This document shows, one piece after another, positions 58,711 to 64,000 of a stretch of DNA of 64,000 nt; position 1 is the first letter of the stretch, and every line of letters begins with the position of its first letter. The stretch covers positions 1 to 64,000 of the forward strand of contig JAZKGQ010000004.1 of NCBI GenBank assembly GCA_040385825.1, read 5' to 3'. A program made the translations under genes and the position numbers. The stretch is from JANNNF01 sp040385825. Lineage in GTDB: Bacteria; Pseudomonadota; Alphaproteobacteria; Rhodobacterales; Rhodobacteraceae. A model generated the notes under the pieces. That model saw only the letters and a list, made by a program, of their open reading frames with translations. It did not search any database and was not told the origin of the DNA.

Positions 58711-60723
58711 ATGAATGCTTTGCTGACCCCCTGGACCGCGCCCTTTGGTCTGCCGGATTTCGCCGCGATCAAGGATGAGGATTTCGCCCCCGCCTTTGAT
58801 GCGGCCCTGGCCGAGGCGCGGGCGAACATCGCGGCGATTGCCGATGCGGCGGATGCGCCCAGCTTTGCCAATACCATCGCCGCGCTGGAACTGGCCGAAG
58901 GGCTGCTGGACCGGGTGGGGGGTGTCTTCTACAACCTTGCGGGTGCCGACAGCACCGATGCCCGCGAGGCGTTGCAGCGCGATCTGGCCCCCAAGATGAG
59001 CGCCTTTGCATCCGAAGTCACCAACAACGCCGCCCTGTTCGCCCGGATCGAGGCGCTGTGGGAGGCGCGCGACAGCCTTGGGCTTGAGCCTGAACAGGCG
59101 CGGGTGCTGACCCTCTACCGGCAGATGTTCGTGCGGTCCGGGGCCAAGTTGGTCGGCGATCAGGCGGCGCGGCTGACGGCGGTGAAATCGCGGCTGGCGG
59201 TGCTGGGCACCCAGTTCAGCCAGAACCTGCTGGCCGAGGAACGCGACTGGTTCATGGAACTGTCAGAGGCCGATCTGGAAGGCCTGCCGGACTTCGTGGT
59301 CGATGCCGCGCGGGCAGCCGGGGCCGAAAAAGGCATCGGTCCGGTTGTCACCCTCAGCCGGTCCCTGATCGTGCCGTTCTTGCAGTTTTCCCCCCGCCGT
59401 GCCCTGCGCCAAAAGTCGTATGAGGCCTGGGGGTTGCGGGGCGCAAACGGCAATGCGGCGGACAACCGGGCGGTGGCGGCCGAGATTCTGGCGCTGCGGG
59501 CGGAACGCGCGCATCTGCTGGGCTATGCCAGCTTTGCCGATTTCAAGCTGGAACCGGAAATGGCGAAAACCCCCGATGCCGTGCGCGGGCTGCTGATGCG
59601 GGTGTGGGAACCGGCACGGACCAAGGCCTTGGCGGATGCAGGCGTGCTGGAGGCGATGTTGCACGCCGATGGCATTGCCGGGCCGCTGGAACCCTGGGAC
59701 TGGCGCTATTATTCCGAACGTCGCCGCAAGCTGGAACATGATCTGGATGAGGCCGCGTTGAAGCCTTACCTCGGGTTGGAGGCGATGCTGGGCGCGCAAT
59801 TCGACTGTGCCAACCGGCTGTTCGGGCTGGAATTCCGCGAACTGGACGGCCCGTTCTATCACCCCGACGTGCGGGGGTGGGAGGTGACTCGCAACGGTGC
59901 CCATGTGGCGCTGTTCCTGGGCGATTACTTCGCGCGTGGGTCCAAACGGTCGGGGGCCTGGTGTTCGGCGATGCGCAGCCAGCGCAAGCTGGGCGGCGAC
60001 GTGCGGCCCATCGTGGTGAATGTGTGCAATTTTGCCAAGGCGGACCCCGCGCTGCTGTCTTATGACGATGCGCGCACGCTGTTCCACGAATTCGGCCATG
60101 CGCTGCACCAGATGCTGTCGAATGTCACCTATGGCTTCATTTCTGGCACCTCGGTTGCGCGTGATTTTGTCGAACTGCCCAGCCAGCTTTACGAACACTG
60201 GCTGGAAGTGCCCGCCGTGCTGGAACAACACGCGCGCCATCATGCGACGGGGGAGCCTATGCCCGCCGACATGCTGCAACGGCTGCTGGATGCGGGCACC
60301 TATGATCAGGCCTTTGCGACGGTGGAATTCATCAGCTCTGCCATGGTCGATCTGGAGTTTCACGCAGGCGACGCCCCGGCCGACCCGATGCAGAAGCAGG
60401 CCGAAGTGCTGGAATCCCTCGGGATGCCGAACGCCATTCGCATGCGCCACGCCACCCCGCATTTTGCGCATGTGTTTTCGGGCGACGGCTATTCCAGCGG
60501 CTATTACAGCTATATGTGGTCCGAGGTGATGGACGCCGACGCCTTTGCCGCCTTCGAGGAAGCGGGCGATCCGTTTGACCCTGCCACCGCTGCGCGGCTG
60601 GAAAAATTCATCCTGTCGGCGGGCGGGTCCGAGGAGGCAGAGGCGCTGTACACCCAGTTCCGCGGCCGGATGCCGGGGGTCGAGGCGCTGTTGAAGGGGC
60701 GCGGGCTGCTGGACGCGGCCTGA
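58711..60723 (+). CDS. M3 family metallopeptidase (peptidyl-dipeptidase Dcp-like)
   Basis: This 670-residue zinc peptidase of the thimet oligopeptidase family has the HExxH motif in LFHEFGHALHQML (about residue 460), with the third ligand Glu downstream in DFVELPSQLYEHW. C-terminal FSGDGYSSGYYSYMWSEVMD belongs to the substrate-binding segment. It degrades short cytosolic peptides. GGAGACTTTGCC precedes the ATG. It lies after the amino-acid ABC genes, and peptide and amino-acid use may be linked, though it could be independent. A clear terminator follows the stop. Confidence 0.93.
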   Translation: MNALLTPWTAPFGLPDFAAIKDEDFAPAFDAALAEARANIAAIADAADAPSFANTIAALELAEGLLDRVGGVFYNLAGADSTDAREALQRDLAPKMSAFASEVTNNAALFARIEALWEARDSLGLEPEQARVLTLYRQMFVRSGAKLVGDQAARLTAVKSRLAVLGTQFSQNLLAEERDWFMELSEADLEGLPDFVVDAARAAGAEKGIGPVVTLSRSLIVPFLQFSPRRALRQKSYEAWGLRGANGNAADNRAVAAEILALRAERAHLLGYASFADFKLEPEMAKTPDAVRGLLMRVWEPARTKALADAGVLEAMLHADGIAGPLEPWDWRYYSERRRKLEHDLDEAALKPYLGLEAMLGAQFDCANRLFGLEFRELDGPFYHPDVRGWEVTRNGAHVALFLGDYFARGSKRSGAWCSAMRSQRKLGGDVRPIVVNVCNFAKADPALLSYDDARTLFHEFGHALHQMLSNVTYGFISGTSVARDFVELPSQLYEHWLEVPAVLEQHARHHATGEPMPADMLQRLLDAGTYDQAFATVEFISSAMVDLEFHAGDAPADPMQKQAEVLESLGMPNAIRMRHATPHFAHVFSGDGYSSGYYSYMWSEVMDADAFAAFEEAGDPFDPATAARLEKFILSAGGSEEAEALYTQFRGRMPGVEALLKGRGLLDAA

Positions 60724-60725
60724 CG

Positions 60726-60757
60726 AAAGGCGGCGCAGGTTGCCCTGCGCCGCCTTT
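60726..60757 (+). terminator. Terminator hairpin after the M3 peptidase
   Basis: AAAGGCGGCGCAGG (60726-60739) pairs perfectly with CCTGCGCCGCCTTT (60744-60757), giving a 14-bp stem with a 4-base loop, right after the stop codon. The stem ends in three T. It may also serve the convergent proline-rich protein gene. Confidence 0.8.
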
Positions 60758-60765
60758 GGATCACC

Positions 60766-60795
60766 TGCATGGTCCGTGGGTGCATGATCCGTGGA
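60766..60795. repeat. Two tandem 15-bp units
   Basis: TGCATGGTCCGTGGG (60766-60780) is followed directly by TGCATGATCCGTGGA (60781-60795), 13 of 15 matches. They lie between convergent gene ends, so they probably have no coding role; a small recent duplication. Confidence 0.7.
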
Positions 60796-60811
60796 TCAGT
60801 TTCTGGGAAGA

Positions 60812-61141
60812 TCAGTCCAGAAAACGGTCGAGCAAAGGCTTGGCTGCCGCAACGCAGGCGCCAATTTCGGTTGCGCCACAGTCAATCTCAAGCATCTGAT
60901 CCTTGCCAAGCGCGATCTTGATCGATGTTTTCGGCGCGGGCGGCGGCATCATGTCGTCAGGGCCACCACCGGGTTTGTGGCCCATCGGTTTGGGGTCGCC
61001 TGGTGCCGGCGGCGGCGGAGGCGACGGGGGAGCAGCCTCGCCAGCGGCGGGAGCAGGCGGGGCGGGTTCGGTTTGCGCCAGCACGGGGCCGGCCAGCAGG
61101 GCTGCGGCCAGAGACAGGCCGAAAACAGCAGATTTAAACAT
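60812..61141 (-). CDS. Hypothetical secreted proline-rich protein
   Basis: This 109-residue protein has a clear signal peptide (MFKSAVFGLSLAAALLAGPVLAQ), then a Pro/Ala-rich linker and a short C-terminal part with ISIKIALG-like strand content, QMLEIDCGATEIGACVAAAK and two cysteines that could form a disulfide. It has no recognised family. The convergent arrangement with the M3 peptidase and the shared terminator suggest a separate transcript. Confidence 0.7.
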   Translation of the reverse strand: MFKSAVFGLSLAAALLAGPVLAQTEPAPPAPAAGEAAPPSPPPPPAPGDPKPMGHKPGGGPDDMMPPPAPKTSIKIALGKDQMLEIDCGATEIGACVAAAKPLLDRFLD

Positions 61142-61241
61142 AATTACTCCGCATTTTCAAGGGTTTGGATTGTCATGCCACGTTTCTCGTGCCATGTTTG
61201 AATAACGCGAGAATGCAAATTCTGGTTCCGTGAAAACTCTG

Positions 61242-62204
61242 CTATGAACGCAAACGGCCAGGGGCCACGTTGAATTTCCGGCGAAAGGCGCGGGCCAATG
61301 TGCCAGGGCCGGAAAACCCGGTGCGCAGGGCGATCTCGGCCAGCGGATGTGCGGTGTCGGTCAGCAACCGCCGCGCAGCAGCAAGGCGCAGCGACAGTCC
61401 GTAAGCCCCCGGCGTGGTGCCAAGGGCGGTGCGGAACAGTGATTCCAGCCTGCGGGGCGACAGGCCGACCTCGGCTGCAATCGCGGCAATCGGGGCGGGC
61501 GCGTCAATCCGGGCCTCCATCTGCGCGATCACCCTGGCCACACGGGGGTCAAGGCGCGGGTCCGTGTGCGGCGGCGCGATCTGCGGGTTGCTGCCCCGGC
61601 GGGCGGTGGTCAGAAAGCTGTTGGCCACCTGCCGGGCCAGCGGGGCGCCATGCCGCGCGGTGATCAGATGCAGCATGAAATCGGTGGCGGGCGCTGCCCC
61701 GCCAATGGTCACGCGGTTGCGATCCAGCACATAGCGGTCGGGCCGGATGTCGATGTGCGGGTGCAGGGCGGCGATATCCTCCAGATCCTCCCAATGCACC
61801 GTTGCCTTGTAGCCATCCAGCAGCCCCGCCCGCGCCAGCACCCAAGGGGCGGCATCAATCCCGCCCACCAGCGCAAACCGTGGTGCAATCCGGCGCAGAT
61901 CGCGGATCAGCGGCCGGGTCGCCACCTCGGCCAGCCGGTAGCCCGCAATCACGATCAGTGCATCCGCCCCCGCCGCGTGGTCCAGCGGGCCGGACGACGG
62001 CAAGGATATGCCACAGGTCAGCGGCGCGGGCTGGCCGTCCGGCGTGACGACGCGCCAGCGATAGGCCTCTGCCCCCAGATGCCGGTTGGCGCTGCGCAAA
62101 GGGTCCAGCGCCGAGGCGACCTCTAGGATAGAGGATTGCGGCAAGACCAGCAGGGCGATGGTCAAGGGGGCGGTGGCCGGGGCGAACAGGGCATTTTGCG
62201 TCAT
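61242..62204 (-). CDS. cdhR: GlxA family AraC-type regulator (CdhR-like)
   Basis: This 320-residue protein has an N-terminal DJ-1/PfpI (class I glutamine amidotransferase-like) domain (ALLVLPQSSILEVASALDPL, ADALIVIAGYRLAEVA) and a C-terminal AraC helix-turn-helix domain (APIAAIAAEVGLSPRRLESLF and IALRTGFSGPGTLARAFRRK). Such regulators sense amine or carnitine-derived ligands. It diverges from the BKACE and carnitine dehydrogenase genes, the position of CdhR in carnitine catabolism, so it likely activates them. The ATG at 62204 was chosen since upstream residues are nonconserved. Specific ligand is inferred. Confidence 0.85.
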   Translation of the reverse strand: MTQNALFAPATAPLTIALLVLPQSSILEVASALDPLRSANRHLGAEAYRWRVVTPDGQPAPLTCGISLPSSGPLDHAAGADALIVIAGYRLAEVATRPLIRDLRRIAPRFALVGGIDAAPWVLARAGLLDGYKATVHWEDLEDIAALHPHIDIRPDRYVLDRNRVTIGGAAPATDFMLHLITARHGAPLARQVANSFLTTARRGSNPQIAPPHTDPRLDPRVARVIAQMEARIDAPAPIAAIAAEVGLSPRRLESLFRTALGTTPGAYGLSLRLAAARRLLTDTAHPLAEIALRTGFSGPGTLARAFRRKFNVAPGRLRS

Positions 62205-62276
62205 GCAGATTTCGTAAACTGTAGGGCGCGGCGGGGCAAGATGGCTATGGTGGCGCAACAGCTATCGGAGGATGCC

Positions 62277-63191
62277 ATGCCGCTGACCATGAACCGTGAG
62301 GTTTTCATCACCTGTGCCGTGACCGGATCGGGCGGTACTCAGGACAAAAGCCCGCATGTGCCGCGCAGCCCGCAGCAGATTGCCGACAGCGCGATTGATG
62401 CGGCACGCGCCGGCGCTGCCGTGGTGCATTGCCATGTGCGCGATCCGGAGTCTGGCAAACCCTCGCGCGACCCGGCGCTTTACCGCGAAGTCACCGAACG
62501 CATCCGGGATTCGGCGGTGGATGTGGTGCTGAACCTGACGGCGGGCATGGGCGGCGACATCTACTTTGAAGGGTCCGAGGCCATGGGCCGCATGGGGCCA
62601 CGGTCCGACATGGCAGGGGCGACCGAACGGGTGGCGCATGTGGTGGATTGCCGGCCCGAGATTTGCACCCTCGATTGCGGCACGATGAACTTCAACGAGG
62701 CCGATTATGTGATGGTCAACACCCCCGGTCTTTTGCGCGACATGGCGCGGCGGATGACGGCGGCAGGCGTGCGGATCGAAATTGAGGCGTTTGATACCGG
62801 CCATTTGTGGTTGGCGAAGGAACTGGTCCGCGAAGGCGCGATCCCCGACCCGGTGCTGGTGCAACTCTGCATGGGCGTGCCATGGGGCGCACCGGATGAT
62901 CTGAACACCTTCCTTGCCATGGTCAACAACGTGCCCGCGAGTTGGAACTGGTCGGCCTTTGCCATTGGCCGCAACCAAATGGCCTATGTCGCAGCCTCGG
63001 TGCTGGCAGGCGGCAACGTGCGGGTCGGGTTGGAGGACAACCTGTGGCTGGACAAAGGCGTGCTGGCCACCAACGCCCAACTGGTGGAGCGCGCCTGCAG
63101 CATCGTCGAAAACATGGGCGCTCGGGTGATCACCCCTGCCGAAGTGCGGGCCAAGCTGAAGCTGGAAAAGCGGATGCCGGTGGCGAAGTGA
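62277..63191 (+). CDS. cdhC: 3-keto-5-aminohexanoate cleavage (BKACE) family enzyme, probable dehydrocarnitine cleavage enzyme
   Basis: This 304-residue TIM-barrel enzyme of the BKACE family condenses a beta-keto acid with acetyl-CoA. Conserved features are VFITCAVTGSGGTQDKSPHV, AGAAVVHCHVRDPESGKPSR with the zinc-binding HCHVRD, and VLNLTAGMGG, EIEAFDTGHLWLAKEL and GNVRVGLEDNLWL with the acid Glu. Next to carnitine 3-dehydrogenase it most likely turns 3-dehydrocarnitine plus acetyl-CoA into betainyl-CoA and acetoacetate. GGAGG lies five bases before ATG 62277. It is expected to be controlled by the divergent CdhR-like protein. Confidence 0.92.
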   Translation: MPLTMNREVFITCAVTGSGGTQDKSPHVPRSPQQIADSAIDAARAGAAVVHCHVRDPESGKPSRDPALYREVTERIRDSAVDVVLNLTAGMGGDIYFEGSEAMGRMGPRSDMAGATERVAHVVDCRPEICTLDCGTMNFNEADYVMVNTPGLLRDMARRMTAAGVRIEIEAFDTGHLWLAKELVREGAIPDPVLVQLCMGVPWGAPDDLNTFLAMVNNVPASWNWSAFAIGRNQMAYVAASVLAGGNVRVGLEDNLWLDKGVLATNAQLVERACSIVENMGARVITPAEVRAKLKLEKRMPVAK

Positions 63192-63198
63192 GCGTCTG

Positions 63199-63552
63199 AT
63201 GGATTGGACCTACATCCGAGCCATTGCAATTGTGTCGCCGATATTGGTTGGCGCATGGCTGGTACCGCAGTTTGCGTCAACCAAAGGTCGGCTGGGGCAG
63301 ATCGCTTTGGTGGGCTTGGGTGTAGTGGCAGTCCTCGCGACCCTTGCCACGCGCAGCTCTGGCTACAACGCGATGAAGTATTCCATTCCTGCCTTCATCA
63401 ACTTGTTCGGATTGGTCGCTGGCTGCCTGACTCAGCTTTGGCTCTTGTATCGACGGCGCGGAGGGGACCGACGCCCCGGTGAACTGATGATCCGGCTGGT
63501 TAGCGCAGGGCTGACCTTGGGCTTGTTTTTCTTCACTGGCCTGCGGGTGTAG
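63199..63552 (+). CDS. Small hypothetical membrane protein
   Basis: This 117-residue protein has four predicted hydrophobic helices (about 8-25, 33-50, 63-83, 95-113) joined by short basic loops. It lies seven bases after the BKACE gene and before carnitine 3-dehydrogenase, on the same strand. No transporter family is recognisable. It interrupts the usual cdhC-cdhA adjacency, so it may be a membrane partner of the pathway or simply an insertion; the start ATG has only a weak ribosome-binding site. Confidence 0.7.
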   Translation: MDWTYIRAIAIVSPILVGAWLVPQFASTKGRLGQIALVGLGVVAVLATLATRSSGYNAMKYSIPAFINLFGLVAGCLTQLWLLYRRRGGDRRPGELMIRLVSAGLTLGLFFFTGLRV

Positions 63553-63619
63553 TGGGGCGGGTTTCAAGTATTCGGGTGGGTTTTCACTAACCCTGGGCTA
63601 ACAACGGAAAGAACGGAAA

Positions 63620-64000
63620 ATGACACGCAAGGCAGCAATCATCGGTGGTGGCGTTATCGGCGGCGGATGGGCGGCGCGGTTTCTGCTCAACGGCTGGAAC
63701 GTCTCGGTGTTCGACCCCGACCCGCAGGCAGAACGCAAGATCGGCGAAGTGCTGGCCAACGCCCGCGCCGCCTTGCCCGCGCTTAGCGATATTCCGATGT
63801 TGGCCGAAGGAACACTGACCTTCGCGCAGACCATTACTGAAGCGGTGGAAGGGGCCGATTACATTCAGGAATCCGTGTCCGAACGGCTCGACCTGAAACA
63901 CCGTGTCTTTGCACAGATTCAACAATCCAGTCACGGCGTGCCGATCGGATCCTCCACCTCTGGTTTCAAGCCATCCGAGTTGCAGGAAAACGCCGCCGAC
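63620..64000 (+). CDS. cdhA: Carnitine 3-dehydrogenase (partial, 3' end outside window)
   Basis: The first 127 codons are present. The N-terminal dinucleotide fold has AAIIGGGVIGGGWAARFLLNG (here shown in part as GGGVIGGGWAARF), followed by VSVFDPDPQAERKIGEVLAN and GADYIQESVSERLDLKHRVF. This is the 3-hydroxyacyl-CoA dehydrogenase-like NAD domain of L-carnitine dehydrogenase (oxidising L-carnitine to 3-dehydrocarnitine). The neighbouring BKACE enzyme and regulator favour carnitine over a hydroxyacyl-CoA substrate. A gene for betainyl-CoA thioesterase is expected to follow beyond the window. Confidence 0.85.
   Translation, partial: MTRKAAIIGGGVIGGGWAARFLLNGWNVSVFDPDPQAERKIGEVLANARAALPALSDIPMLAEGTLTFAQTITEAVEGADYIQESVSERLDLKHRVFAQIQQSSHGVPIGSSTSGFKPSELQENAAD

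Overview
The window looks like a chromosomal segment of an alphaproteobacterium of the order Rhodobacterales (Paracoccaceae/Rhodobacteraceae type). G+C is high, short 4-bp or 1-bp gene overlaps are common, and several gene pairs typical of that group are present: a TSUP sulfite exporter with a TIGR02186 protein, an RpoH2-type sigma factor behind a RpoE-like promoter, a DmdC-like acyl-CoA dehydrogenase beside MerR regulators, and a carnitine-degradation cluster. The assignment rests on gene content and recalled family knowledge, not on a search.

Region 1 (1-13.3 kb) is accessory. A tRNA-Leu(TAA) is followed by a C5-cytosine methyltransferase and a convergent, unassigned gene that is probably its partner endonuclease. 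Next comes a tail-only prophage remnant: a scrap of a gene that is probably the tape measure, a tail protein, a DUF1833-like protein, an NlpC/P60 tail peptidase broken by an in-frame TAG, a J-like tail-tip protein, a tail fibre and two small genes. It ends in a 1150-residue MmeI-like fused restriction-modification enzyme. No integrase, capsid, portal, terminase or lysis gene is seen.

Region 2 (13.3-16.6 kb, + strand) carries ybjN-like, proC, csaA-like, a 2-hydroxyacid dehydrogenase and a sulfotransferase. It ends in a 23-bp inverted repeat containing a 10-N assembly gap. Region 3 (16.7-24.6 kb, - strand) is a fatty-acid or short-acyl beta-oxidation locus: two MerR regulators, an acyl-CoA dehydrogenase, a GST, a thiolase, a cupin and a FadJ-type multifunctional enzyme. 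An array of ACGTCA-type inverted repeats lies upstream of the inner MerR gene. Two PaaI-like thioesterases diverge from the locus.

Region 4 (25.7-40 kb, mostly - strand) holds the sulfite-export pair and a nucleoside-uptake operon (BMP binding protein, ATPase, two permeases) coupled to purine-nucleoside phosphorylase. It continues with rimI-tsaB-NifU, a universal stress protein, a class IV aminotransferase, a VOC protein, a membrane protein and trpS. Region 5 (40-48.7 kb) contains a rhomboid-fold protein without catalytic residues, then murJ, glnD and an LpoA-like lipoprotein on the - strand, and rsmI-yraN-gshB on the + strand up to a strong bidirectional terminator.

Region 6 (48.7-60.8 kb) holds a ComM/YifB ATPase, a GST-YHS fusion, a CobC-like phosphatase and cobU on the - strand. 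On the + strand follow rpoH2, a frameshifted chaN, coaBC, dut, a membrane-anchored MoeB-like adenylyltransferase, an amino-acid ABC binding protein and permease without an ATPase, and an M3 peptidase. Region 7 (60.8-64 kb) has a proline-rich secreted protein and a carnitine-catabolism locus (GlxA/CdhR-type regulator, BKACE enzyme, small membrane protein, carnitine 3-dehydrogenase cut by the window end).

The main points of interest are the restriction-modification genes flanking a decaying phage-tail module beside a tRNA, the broken tail peptidase, the operator array in front of the MerR gene, the RpoE-type promoter of rpoH2, the catalytically dead rhomboid, the GST-YHS fusion, and two similar micro-ORFs lying between inverted repeats.
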